A stretch of DNA of 64,000 nt from assembly GCF_040932035.1 (NCBI RefSeq), contig NZ_JBFRBB010000001.1, positions 1-64,000 on the forward strand, written 5' to 3'. Position numbers and translations under genes: made by a program. The notes under the pieces are model-generated. The model was not told the origin of the DNA, made no database searches, and saw only the letters and a list, made by a program, of their open reading frames with translations. This document shows, piece by piece, positions 51,128-61,000 of this stretch. The stretch is from Hoeflea_A sp040932035 (GTDB lineage Bacteria > Pseudomonadota > Alphaproteobacteria > Rhizobiales > Rhizobiaceae). Position 1 is the first letter of the stretch. The number at the start of each line of letters is the position of its first letter.

Positions 51128-53341
51128 TCAGGCTGCCTGCCCGAGACCGGCCCCGGCACCGAAGCGGCTGTAGAAGCTCTCGCCGTTGGCTGCCATTTCT
51201 TTCAGGAGCGGGGTTGGTTTGAAATGCTCACCATGTTTCGTGGCAAGGTCGCCGCACATTTCTACAAAGGCCTTTGCACCCATGCCGTCGATATAGGACA
51301 GCGCGCCACCGGTATAGGGCGCGAAGCCGAAGCCGAGGATCGAACCCACATCTGCTTCGCGCGGATCCGTAACGATGCCTTCTTCCATGGTCCTCGCCGC
51401 CTCGAGTGCAACGGTCGCAAGGAAGCGTTTCTTGACTTCATCGACACTGACCTCGTCCGGATCCTGTTGCGGATATAGATCCTTCAGGCCCGGCCAGATG
51501 TGTTTCTTGGCCGGTTTTGCCGGATAATCGTAGAAGCCCTTGCCGTTTTTGCGGCCAAGACGCCCGTGGCCGTCCACCATCGTGTCGATGAGTTTGACGT
51601 GGCGCGGGTCCACCGCGCCTTCGCCGAGATCGGCAATGGTAGCACGATTGACCTTCTGCGAAAGGTCGATGGCGACCTCGTCATTGAGCGCCAGCGGACC
51701 AACCGGCATGCCGGCCATCTTGGCGATGTTTTCGATCATTACCGCCGGAATGCCCTCGACAATCATGCTGTAGGCTTCGGTCATGTAACGCATCACGCAG
51801 CGATTGACGTAGAAACCGCGTGTGTCGTTGACGACAATCGGCGTCTTCTTGATTGCCTGCACGTAGTCGAGCGCAACGGCAAGAGCCTTGTCGCCGGTCT
51901 TTTCGCCGAGAATGATCTCAACCAGCATCATCTTGTCGACCGGTGAGAAGAAGTGGATGCCGACGAAATCGTCAGGACGTTTGGAGTTCTCCGCAAGGCC
52001 GGTAATCGGCAATGTCGATGTATTGGAGGCGAATACGGAACCCGGAGCCAGAACGGCTTCGGCTGCTTCCGTCACGGTCTTCTTGATGCCCCGGTCTTCG
52101 AACACGGCTTCGACCACCAGTTCAGCGCCGTCAAGCGCCCCATAATCGGCTGTCGGGGTGATCAGCGACAGAAGCTTGTCGGCCTGCTCCTGCGTCATCC
52201 GGTTCTTTTTGACCGCTGCGGCGACCAGGTCTTCCGAGTGCGCTTTACCCTTGTCCGCCGCCTCCTGGTCGCGGTCGATCAGCACTACCGGAATACCGGC
52301 CTTGGCTGTCGAATAGGCAATGCCCGCACCCATGAAGCCTGCACCGACGACGCCGACCTTGGTGAACTTGGTCTTTTCAACCCCGGCCGGGCGGCGCGCA
52401 CCCTTGTTGAGATCCTGCAGCGACACGAAAAGCGAACGCACCATCGCGTAGGCTTCTTTCGTCTGCAGGATTTCGGTGAAGTAACGCTGCTCGATACGAA
52501 GACCCGTATCGAACGGCACCTGCAGGCCTTCAAAGACGCACTTGATGATGGCATAGGCGGATGGATAATTGCCGTAGCTCTGCTTGCGCAGGTTGGCGGA
52601 AACCGCCGGCCAGAGCTGTGCGCCCTGCGGGCTCCAGACATTGCCGCCGGGCAGCTTGAAGCCCTTTTCGTCCCATGGCTGGACGGGTTTCAGCCCGTCG
52701 CGGATCATCTGCTTGGCCGTTTCGATCAGTTTTTCCGGCTCCGCGATCTCATGGATGAGGCCGAGGGACTTTGCCTTTTTCGGGCTGAGATTCTGACCGG
52801 TGGTCATCATCATCAGTGCGTCCTGCTGATTGGTCAGGCGCGGCACGCGCTGCGTTCCGCCGGCGCCGGGGAAAATGCCGACCTTGACTTCCGGCAGGCC
52901 CATCTTGACCGACTTTGCGTCCGCGGCAACACGGCCGTGGCACGACAGCGACAGTTCAAACGCACCGCCCATGCACACGCCGTTGATGGCAGAAACCCAG
53001 GGCTTGCCGCATGTCTCGAGCTTGCGGAAGAGGCCGGTCATGCGTCCGACCTGCTCGAACAGCATCTTCGAGGCGCCTTCAGGGTTCTTGGCCTTTTCCT
53101 CATGGATGCGTTCGAACATCGATTTCAGCATCGTAAGGTCGGCGCCGCCCGAAAACGTGGATTTTCCGGAAGTGACGACCGCGCCCTTGATTGCATCGTC
53201 AGCGACGACCGCATCGACAATGGCGTCGAGTTCGCTCATCACCTCTTCGGTGAAGACATTCATCGATTTGTCCGGCATGTCCCATGTGACAAGGGCGATG
53301 CCGTCCGCATCCGTTTCCAGCGTAAAATTCTTGTAGCTCAT
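51128..53341 (-). CDS. fadB: Fatty oxidation multienzyme (enoyl-CoA hydratase / 3-hydroxyacyl-CoA dehydrogenase)
   Basis: From the ATG at 53341 the protein is 737 residues. The N-terminal crotonase domain (about 1-190) has KSTFSGGADLTMLKSMF and GAFELSLSCHGRVAADAKSVKMGLPEVKVGIFPGAGGTQRVPRL. The NAD-binding HCDH domain starts near residue 330 with VGVVGAGFMGAGIAYSTAKAG and continues to NTSTLPITGLAENSKRPDDFVGIHFFSPVDKM. It hydrates trans-2-enoyl-CoA and oxidises the 3-hydroxyacyl-CoA. It is the last gene of the operon, 17 bases after the thiolase. FadJ is an alternative name for the anaerobic paralogue. Confidence 0.93.
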   Translation of the reverse strand: MSYKNFTLETDADGIALVTWDMPDKSMNVFTEEVMSELDAIVDAVVADDAIKGAVVTSGKSTFSGGADLTMLKSMFERIHEEKAKNPEGASKMLFEQVGRMTGLFRKLETCGKPWVSAINGVCMGGAFELSLSCHGRVAADAKSVKMGLPEVKVGIFPGAGGTQRVPRLTNQQDALMMMTTGQNLSPKKAKSLGLIHEIAEPEKLIETAKQMIRDGLKPVQPWDEKGFKLPGGNVWSPQGAQLWPAVSANLRKQSYGNYPSAYAIIKCVFEGLQVPFDTGLRIEQRYFTEILQTKEAYAMVRSLFVSLQDLNKGARRPAGVEKTKFTKVGVVGAGFMGAGIAYSTAKAGIPVVLIDRDQEAADKGKAHSEDLVAAAVKKNRMTQEQADKLLSLITPTADYGALDGAELVVEAVFEDRGIKKTVTEAAEAVLAPGSVFASNTSTLPITGLAENSKRPDDFVGIHFFSPVDKMMLVEIILGEKTGDKALAVALDYVQAIKKTPIVVNDTRGFYVNRCVMRYMTEAYSMIVEGIPAVMIENIAKMAGMPVGPLALNDEVAIDLSQKVNRATIADLGEGAVDPRHVKLIDTMVDGHGRLGRKNGKGFYDYPAKPAKKHIWPGLKDLYPQQDPDEVSVDEVKKRFLATVALEAARTMEEGIVTDPREADVGSILGFGFAPYTGGALSYIDGMGAKAFVEMCGDLATKHGEHFKPTPLLKEMAANGESFYSRFGAGAGLGQAA

Positions 53342-53358
53342 CTGGTGTTCTTCCCTGT

Positions 53359-54567
53359 CTATACGCGCTCGATGATGGTTGCAGTGCCCATACCGGCACC
53401 GATGCACAATGTGACAAGCGCGGTGTTGAGATCGCGGCGTTCAAGTTCGTCGAGAACCGTTCCGAGGATCATGGCGCCGGTTGCACCGAGCGGATGGCCC
53501 ATGGCAATGGCGCCGCCATTGACGTTGATCTTGTCGTGCGGAATTTCCAGCGCCTGCATGTAGCGCAGGACAACGGACGCAAAGGCCTCGTTCAGTTCGA
53601 ACAGGTCGATGTCGTCCAGCGCCATGCCGGCGCGGTCGAGCAGCTTGCGCGTTACGTCGACGGGACCGGTCAGCATCAGCGCCGGGTCGGAGCCGATATT
53701 GGAAAAGGCGCGGATCTTGGCACGCGGCTTGAGGCCCATCTTCTTGCCGCCTTCGGCCGAGCCCATCAAAACGGCGGCGGCGCCGTCAACGATACCGGAA
53801 GAATTGCCGGCGTGATGAACGTGGTTGATCATCTCGACATCTGGATGCGCCTGAATGGCAACCGCGTTGAAGCCGCCCATTTCGCCGATCATGCCGAAGG
53901 AGGCATTGAGCGAGGCAAGGCTCTGCATGTCCGTGCCTGGGCGCATATGCTCGTCATGGTCAAGAATGGTCAGGCCGTTCTGGTCGTTGACGGCAATGAC
54001 CGAATTCTTGAAATAGCCGCTATCCCAGGCATGGGCCGCACGTTTTTGGCTCTCCACCGAATAGGCATCCACATCATCGCGTGAAAAACCATATTTGGTG
54101 GCGATCAGATCCGCCGAAACACCCTGCGGCATGAAATAGGACGGCATGTTGACCGACGGATCCATGAACCAGGCGCCGCCGGACATGCCGAGACCGACGC
54201 GGGACATGGATTCGACACCGCCGGTGATCACGATGTCGTCGGCGCCCTGACCGATCTTGGCCGCGCCCATATTGACTGCATCAAGGCCCGAGGCGCAGAA
54301 ACGGTTGACCTGCATGCCGGGCGCTTCCGTTGCGTAGCCGGCCTCGAATATGGATGCGCGGGCGATGTCGCCGCCGGCTTCCATCACCGGATCGACGCAA
54401 CCGAAGACAACGTCATCCAAGGTGGATGTATCCAGCTCGTTGCGGTCTCGGATAGCTTCCAGAACCTTCGCGCCAAGCCGCACGGAGGGCACCTCGTGAA
54501 GACTTCCGTCTTTCTTGCCGCGCCCTCGGGGGGTGCGCACATGATCATAGATAAAGGCATCAGCCAT
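53359..54567 (-). CDS. fadA: Acetyl-CoA C-acyltransferase (thiolase)
   Basis: The 402-residue thiolase has the nucleophile cysteine in VNRFCASGLDAVNMGA, the histidine in NVNGGAIAMGHPLGATGA and the second cysteine in LVTLCIGAGMGTATIIER. It cleaves 3-ketoacyl-CoA to acetyl-CoA and a shortened acyl-CoA. Being beside the FadB-type gene, it is the degradative thiolase and not the biosynthetic PhaA type. A start 13 bases after the neighbouring dehydrogenase supports one transcript. Confidence 0.93.
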   Translation of the reverse strand: MADAFIYDHVRTPRGRGKKDGSLHEVPSVRLGAKVLEAIRDRNELDTSTLDDVVFGCVDPVMEAGGDIARASIFEAGYATEAPGMQVNRFCASGLDAVNMGAAKIGQGADDIVITGGVESMSRVGLGMSGGAWFMDPSVNMPSYFMPQGVSADLIATKYGFSRDDVDAYSVESQKRAAHAWDSGYFKNSVIAVNDQNGLTILDHDEHMRPGTDMQSLASLNASFGMIGEMGGFNAVAIQAHPDVEMINHVHHAGNSSGIVDGAAAVLMGSAEGGKKMGLKPRAKIRAFSNIGSDPALMLTGPVDVTRKLLDRAGMALDDIDLFELNEAFASVVLRYMQALEIPHDKINVNGGAIAMGHPLGATGAMILGTVLDELERRDLNTALVTLCIGAGMGTATIIERV

Positions 54568-54580
54568 TGTCGTAGTCTCC

Positions 54581-55753
54581 TCAAAGGCTCCGTGCGATAA
54601 GCAGTTTCATGATTTCATTGGTTCCGCCGTAAATGCGCTGCACGCGCGCATCGCGGAACATGCGTGCGATTGGATATTCGTTCATGTAGCCGTAACCGCC
54701 ATGCAACTGCAGGCACTCGTCCATCACCTTGCACTGCAGGTCGGTCAGCATGTATTTCGCCATCGACGCGGTCGTCGGGGTCAGCTCGCCCTTCAGGTGC
54801 TGTTCGACGCAGTGATTGACGAAAACGCGCGCCATCGTGGCTTCCGACTTCAGCTCGGCCAGCTTGAACTGGGTATTCTGGAAGTCGAGTACGGTTTTGC
54901 CGAATGCCTTGCGCTCGCGCACATAGTCGATGGTCAACGCCAGCGCCCGTTCGATCATGGAGATCGCCTGATTGGCGATCAAAAGACGCTCCTGCGGCAG
55001 TTCGGTCATGAGCTGGATGAAGCCCTGGCCCTCTTCCGTGCCGAGCAGATTGGCCGTCGGTATGCGCACGTCGTTGAAGAACAGCTCCGACGTGTCGTTG
55101 GCCTTGAGGCCGATCTTGTCGAGATTGCGCCCGCGCTCGAAGCCTTCCACCTCATCCGTTTCGACCACCATGAGCGACGTGCCTTTGGCCCCGGCCGTCG
55201 GGTCGGTCTTGACGACGACGATAACGAGATTGGCGTTCTGGCCGTTGGTAATGAAAGTTTTCGACCCGTTGATGACATAGTGATTGCCGTCCTTGCGGGC
55301 GGTCGCCTTGACGCCCTGCAGGTCCGATCCGGCGCCGGGCTCGGTCATGGCGATGGCTCCTATCAACTCGCCCGTGGCAAGCCTCGGCAGCCATTTCTGC
55401 TTCTGTTCTTCAGATCCGTGATGGAGGATATAAGGCGCGACGATAGCGTTGTGCAGGGCGATGCCAAAACCGTCGACACCGGTATGGCCGATGGCCTCGG
55501 TGATGATGGCTTCATGGGCATAAGTGCCGCCGACACCGCCATATTCTTCAGGCATGGACGCGCACAAAAGACCCGCCGCGCCGGCTTTTTCCCAGGCCTG
55601 GCGGTCGACGATTTCCTGCTTTTCATAACGCTCGTAGTGGGGGGCGATCTCTTCTTCCATGAACCGGTTGGCCATGTCCTCGAGCATGGTCAGATCGTCG
55701 CTCATCCAGTCGGGCCGCGGAACTTCCAAAACCTGTGCGGGCATGGTTGCCAT
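54581..55753 (-). CDS. Acyl-CoA dehydrogenase
   Basis: A 390-residue FAD-dependent dehydrogenase of the ordinary short form. The flavin/substrate segments AIAMTEPGAGSDLQGVKATA and YVINGSKTFITNGQNANLVIVVVKTD are intact, as are ERLLIANQAISMIERAL and the C-terminal QLHGGYGYMNEYPIARMFRDARVQRIYGGTNEIMK, where the glutamate near TNEI is the expected base. It makes 2-enoyl-CoA and passes electrons to ETF. Substrate chain length is not readable. Confidence 0.94.
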   Translation of the reverse strand: MATMPAQVLEVPRPDWMSDDLTMLEDMANRFMEEEIAPHYERYEKQEIVDRQAWEKAGAAGLLCASMPEEYGGVGGTYAHEAIITEAIGHTGVDGFGIALHNAIVAPYILHHGSEEQKQKWLPRLATGELIGAIAMTEPGAGSDLQGVKATARKDGNHYVINGSKTFITNGQNANLVIVVVKTDPTAGAKGTSLMVVETDEVEGFERGRNLDKIGLKANDTSELFFNDVRIPTANLLGTEEGQGFIQLMTELPQERLLIANQAISMIERALALTIDYVRERKAFGKTVLDFQNTQFKLAELKSEATMARVFVNHCVEQHLKGELTPTTASMAKYMLTDLQCKVMDECLQLHGGYGYMNEYPIARMFRDARVQRIYGGTNEIMKLLIARSL

Positions 55754-55842
55754 TCAAATTCCTCCAGCAAGAGATCCGGCAGCGCCGGACCTGTCCTATT
55801 CAAATGTGGGGCCGTGTTGCCGGGCTGCAAGCCCGGCCGACA

Positions 55843-57636
55843 TCAAAATGCAGCGGCGTCGAGCGCCATGACCGATTCCGAACCGGCCTCGATACGCTGG
55901 CGGCGCAGAGTCGTTTCCGGCATGATCCGCTCGAAGAAGAAACGCGCAGTGGTCAGCTTGTTCTGCAGATAGTCGGCGTCGTCGCCGCCGCCATTGAGTT
56001 TTTCCTGCGCGACCTTGGCCATGCGGGCCCACATGTAACCGAGCGCAACGACGCCGAAGAGGTGCATGTAATCGGTCGATCCAGCACCGGCATTGTCGGG
56101 GTTGGACATGCCGTTCTGCATGAACCACATGGTTGAAGCCTGCAGGTCGCCGAGTCCCTTTTTCAGGCTCTTGGTGAACGGCGCCATCGCCTCGTTGTCG
56201 CGGTTTTCCTCACAAAAATCGCCGACTTCCTTGAAATAGGCCATGACGGCCCGGCCGCCGTTCGCGCCGAGCTTGCGGCCGACGAGGTCGAGGGCCTGAA
56301 TACCGTTGGCGCCTTCATAGATCATCGCGATGCGTGCATCGCGCACATACTGGCTCATGCCCCATTCTTCGATATAGCCGTGTCCGCCATACATCTGCTG
56401 GGCAGCGACCGCATTGTCAAAACCGCGGTCGGTCAGTACGCCCTTGAGGATCGGCGTCATCAGGCCGAGCACATCGTTGGCCGCCTGACGGTCCTCTTCG
56501 GAATCGGCGCGATGCTTCAGGTCGGAATTCAGCGCCGTCCATAAAAGCAGTGCGCGGCTGGCCTCGTTGAACGACTTTATGGTCATCAGAGTGCGGCGCA
56601 CATCCGGATGAACGATAATGGGGTCGGCCTTCTTTTCCGGCTCCTTTGCGCCTGTGAGGGCGCGGCCCTGGATGCGCTCGCGGGCATAGTTGGCGGCGTT
56701 CTGGCCGGCAATCTCCGATTGGCACAGGCCCTGCAGGCCGACACCGAGGCGGGCTTCGTTCATCATCACGAACATGGCGTTGAGGCCCTTATTGGCCTCG
56801 CCGATGAGATAGCCGGTCGCATCGTCATAGTTCATGACGCAGGTCGCATTGCCGTGGATCCCCATCTTTTCTTCGATGGAGCCGCACGAAACGCCGTTGG
56901 GGCCGGATACCGAGTTGTCGTCATTGACGTTCAGCTTCGGAACAATGAACAGCGAAATGCCCTTGACGCCGTCCGGCGCGCCCTCGATGCGCGCGAGAAC
57001 CAGGTGGATGATATTGTCCGACATGTCGTGTTCGCCGGCCGAAATGAAGATCTTCTGGCCGGAAATCCTGTAGCTGCCGTCATCCTGCGGCACTGCCTTG
57101 GTGCGCAGGAGGCCGAGATCGGTGCCGCAGTGCGGCTCCGTCAGGTTCATCGTGCCGGTCCAGGATCCCTCGATCATCTTCGGCAACCATTTTGCCTTCT
57201 GCTCGTCGCTGCCATGTTCGGTGATGGCCGCGATGGCGCCCTGCGTGAGGCCCGGATACATCATCAGCGCCATATTGGCGGCAGAAAGATATTCGCCAAT
57301 GGCAGTATGCAGGACCAGCGGCAGGCCCTGGCCACCGTATTCGGGGTCTGCCGAAAGACCCATCCAGCCACCCTCGCGGTATTTGTCATAGGCTTCCTTG
57401 AAGCCCTTGGGCGTGGTTACGGTGCCGTCGTCATGGCGCACGCACCCTTCCTGGTCGCCGACCTGGTTAAGCGGCAGCAACACCTCTTCGGCGAGCTTCG
57501 AGCCTTCCTGCAGGATTGCTTCGACCACATCAGGCGTCGCATCGGAGAAGCCTGAAAGGTTGTTGTAACGTTCGTAGCCGAGCACGTCGTTGAGAATGAA
57601 CAGCGTGTCTTTAACCGGGGCCTGATAGCTTGGCAT
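55843..57636 (-). CDS. Long-form acyl-CoA dehydrogenase (DmdC-like, extra C-terminal domain)
   Basis: The ATG at 57636 (MPSYQAPVKDTLFILNDVLGYERY) gives 597 residues, about 200 more than ordinary acyl-CoA dehydrogenases; the frame upstream runs into the operator. The added N-terminal strand and C-terminal domain are typical of the group that includes 3-methylmercaptopropionyl-CoA dehydrogenase DmdC. It keeps MNLTEPHCGTDLGLLRTKA, ISGQKIFISAGEHDM, GGHGYIEEWGMSQYVRDARIAMIYEGANGIQALDLVGRKL. In this setting (with fadA, fadB and a second dehydrogenase) general fatty acyl-CoA oxidation is more likely than DMSP breakdown. It is the first gene of the operon. Confidence 0.9.
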   Translation of the reverse strand: MPSYQAPVKDTLFILNDVLGYERYNNLSGFSDATPDVVEAILQEGSKLAEEVLLPLNQVGDQEGCVRHDDGTVTTPKGFKEAYDKYREGGWMGLSADPEYGGQGLPLVLHTAIGEYLSAANMALMMYPGLTQGAIAAITEHGSDEQKAKWLPKMIEGSWTGTMNLTEPHCGTDLGLLRTKAVPQDDGSYRISGQKIFISAGEHDMSDNIIHLVLARIEGAPDGVKGISLFIVPKLNVNDDNSVSGPNGVSCGSIEEKMGIHGNATCVMNYDDATGYLIGEANKGLNAMFVMMNEARLGVGLQGLCQSEIAGQNAANYARERIQGRALTGAKEPEKKADPIIVHPDVRRTLMTIKSFNEASRALLLWTALNSDLKHRADSEEDRQAANDVLGLMTPILKGVLTDRGFDNAVAAQQMYGGHGYIEEWGMSQYVRDARIAMIYEGANGIQALDLVGRKLGANGGRAVMAYFKEVGDFCEENRDNEAMAPFTKSLKKGLGDLQASTMWFMQNGMSNPDNAGAGSTDYMHLFGVVALGYMWARMAKVAQEKLNGGGDDADYLQNKLTTARFFFERIMPETTLRRQRIEAGSESVMALDAAAF

Positions 57637-57695
57637 GGGGGTTCTCTCGTCTGGTCCACTGGAGTTGGAAGATGGTTGACGTTCTATACAAATAA

Positions 57696-57717
57696 TTGAC
57701 GTTTGCGTAAACGTCAA
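57696..57717. promoter_or_regulatory. Palindromic operator of the beta-oxidation operon
   Basis: A 22-base palindrome with arms TTGACGTTT and AAACGTCAA around a four-base centre GCGT sits 60 bases before the first ATG of the operon. A further half site TTGACGTT begins at 57676. The core is the same as that of the nitronate monooxygenase promoter at 1318-1339. The regulator is not in this window; a LiuR-like MerR protein is one candidate. Confidence 0.75.
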
Positions 57718-58071
57718 AATTTTTTACACCGAAAATCAGTATCCAGGGCAATTGAAGCACACTCATGACGCGACATCGGGATTGCGTTTCACATCTGCGC
57801 GAGCGTTTCTGGCGCATGCCAACGGGAGTGGGGAACGCGACGATTTGGCACGGCGTCGTTAAGAAATTTGCCAAAAAGTAACTTTGGTTAACGGCTTGTT
57901 TACCACGTTTCGCGAATGTGCATTTAGCGGCGGTAACTCCCGATTCTCATGTTTTTCGTCATTGAAGGATTACCAAACGCATCGGGGATTTCCGGCGAAC
58001 CGCCGGCTGTTTTTCCGCATGCGGCCAGAGGTGGGAACCAATAACCGTTCTATTTTGTCGATACGGAAAAA
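57718..58071. other. 354-base gap between the beta-oxidation operon and podJ
   Basis: I see no gene here. Features are AT-rich blocks, TTAA at 57859 and 57888 (not at CtrA spacing), one GATTC (57942), and a small dyad CCAAA/TTTGG (57871-57887). This is probably the podJ-like promoter region, but no site is firm. Confidence 0.4.
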
Positions 58072-61000
58072 ATGATGAACAGATCAAGACCTCCGAAAAA
58101 CTGGCAAGATCCCCGGCAGACAAATTCGGTAGACATGCTGAACCGGTCGATCGCTGATCTTGAGGCGCGCATCGAATCATTGAACAATCGCGGGCGGCGG
58201 CCGGCGGGCAGGTCTGAACAGCCGGCGCCGGCACCAGACAGGGGTAACCAGCAGCGAGCGGCCAATAAGGAGCGCCGTCCGGCGCCACACCAGTTGCCGC
58301 AGCGTGAACAGACCGTACCGGTGCAAAGAACCCAGCCACGCAACGCACAGAATCCCGCCATGAGGGAAACAAGCGGCGCCATGCGGGAAATCGCAGAGGC
58401 GCTGGTGTCGTTACGAAACGACATGCGCCGCGATGTCGACGAAATGAAAACCATCGCCGACTCCGCGGCAATGCCGCACGGAGTGAGCGAGGAACTGGCG
58501 AGACTCGTTTCCAAGATCGAGGCGTTTGAAAATGCCAGGGCCGGCGAAACTGCGCGGGCTGGCATTGACAGTTCCATGTTGCAGGGTGAGCTCGATGAAT
58601 TGCGCACCCTGGTCGCCGATCTTGCCAGGGAAGACAGCATGCGGCGCCTCGAAACCCGTTGGGATGGGTTTGAGGAGCGCATTTCCGACCTTGACCCGGC
58701 CGCCGTACGTGAAGAGCTGATCACGCTCTCCTACAGGCTTGATGACATCAAGTCGTCCATCGGTCAGTTGCCGTCCGCCCTGCCGCTGCATGCGCTTGAA
58801 GACAAAATCAAGATGCTGGTCGGAGCTATCGACGCAATGGCGCGCCAGCCGGCCGCGGCAGATCCCGAAGTTGCACGCCAGTTTGCATTGCTCGACGACC
58901 GTCTTGACGAGATCAGCCGTGCAATCGTTGCAACCAGCAATGCGCAGGCCTCCGCCGTGGATCGCGAGGTGGTCGACCGGCTGGAACAGCGTCTGGATTC
59001 ACTGGTTGATCGCATCGGGCAGATCGGCAAGTCCAACCAGACCCAGATCGGGCAGGCCCATCAGGCCCATAATGAGCTTTCGGAGCGTATGGAAGCCTTG
59101 ACCCGGCGCGTCGAGGAACTGGCCAACGAAGAGGCGATGGGAGCGCTGGCGGAGCGCCTCGACATGCTGACGCACACTCTTGTGCAGCAGTCGGCAACGG
59201 ATCCGCAACTGATCGCGCAACTGGACGAACTTTCCCGCAAGGTGGATTCGATCGACCTCGATATTGTCAATACGCATCTTGCAGAACAGCTCGGCGAACT
59301 TTCGCTGCGCATCGACAACATCAACACCGACCTGACAGCAACAAACAGCAATCAGGACACGATTTACGGGCGCCTTGAGGATCTTGCCGACCGGGTCGAG
59401 CAAAGCGCGGCGCGTCAGGCCACTGTTGATTTAAGCCCGCTCGAAATGCGGCTGGCAGAAATCGCCGCCCGTCTGGATGAGCAGCAGGTGCCGCAGGAAA
59501 ACGACGATGCGGCGATCCGCAACCTGGAAGACCAGATTGCCGGCCTGTCGCGATTGCTTTCCGATCCGCTTCCCCAGCGCGAAAGCACATCGGCTCTCGA
59601 GCCGCGCCTGGCAGCGATCGAGGATCATATTTCGACCAGCCACTCCGACAGCCAGGATCTAGTCATTGAGGCCGCACGCCAGGCTGCGGAAACGGCCATC
59701 GCCACCTACCAGCAGAACGGCGCTTCGGCCGCTGATATGTCGGCGATCGAGTCGCTTGTCGGCGATCTGAGGTCGCTCGAGGATCTCAGCCGAAAAAGCG
59801 AGGAGCGTAGCGCCCGTACAATCGATGCGGTGCACGACACGCTCCTGAAGATCGCCAATCGGCTTGAGAGGCTTGAGGATACTGCGACACATCAGCCAGT
59901 GCCGGAACCGCACATGCATGAAACGGCCATTCCCGAGCCGAACATGTATGAAACCGCGATGCATGAACCTCCGGCGCTCAATATCGGTAACGAAGCAGAT
60001 CCCTATGGCGAGCCGCAGCCCGCAACCGCCGTCTATCCGCCTGAGGAAACAGCGGCGTTTCACACGCACGACGCGACGGAGGAGGAGCTCGACGAGCCCG
60101 GTTTTTTTACCGACCATGATGAGGACCTGCCAGAGCTCGATGAAGAGCCGGCAAGCAGATCGCTGTTGTCAGGGCTGAAGCAGCGCATTACCGGTGGATC
60201 GCGGTCTAAGATCACCGACGACCATAGGGAACATGCCCTGCAGAACGTTCACGCCGCGCCTTCCATCGATCCGGTCGGCGACATCGATCCGGAAACGGCC
60301 AATATGCCGCTTGAACCCGGTTCGGGTGCACCTGATATCAAACGGATCATGGCCAAGGTGCGTGAAGCGCAGACAATGGCCGACGAGGATGCGCCCTTCG
60401 CCGCCGAAGCAGAGCAGGCCAGGACCGACAAGGCCGATTTCATTGCCGCCGCCCGCCGCGCAGCACAGGCCGCCGCATCCGAGGCTGCTGAGTTGGAGGC
60501 AGTTGCCAATGAAGAAGAGGCAAACAGACCTTCGTTGAAAGACAAACTGGCCAGCCGCCGCAAGCCGATTTTGCTTGCAGCCGGAGCGATCCTTCTGGCG
60601 GTCATTTCCTATCCGCTCCTTTCCGGCTTCATGGGCGGAGAGGAAAAGCCCGTACAGTCCGCATCGGTTGAAATGCCGGCCGTGGTAGAGCCGGCTCCCG
60701 AACCCATTGCAGAGCCTGTTATCGATGCTGTGGCAGAGCTACCCAAGGTGGAGGTCGTTGAGAACAACGTCGCCGACCCGATCGACCCGGCACCGACACC
60801 GGCGCCCGCCATTGCTCCCACACCGGCAGCCGTCGCACCGTCACCAGCCGCCACTGCCGCACCGGCAGCGCCGCAGGTTCTGTCTGCTGACAACGGCATA
60901 CAGCCGAGCTCGAGCTTCCAGCCGGCGGAGCCCGCATCCGAAACGGAGGTTGCGTCGCTTTCCACCGACGCACCGGCAAAGGCCGTGGAAATCGATATGC

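Noticed and set aside
57859..57891. CtrA binding site in the podJ promoter
   Set aside because: The two TTAA strings are 25 bases apart and not seven as the CtrA site needs.
57884..58075. A 63-codon open frame upstream of podJ
   Set aside because: No ribosome site, no family resemblance, and it ends in the podJ start region.
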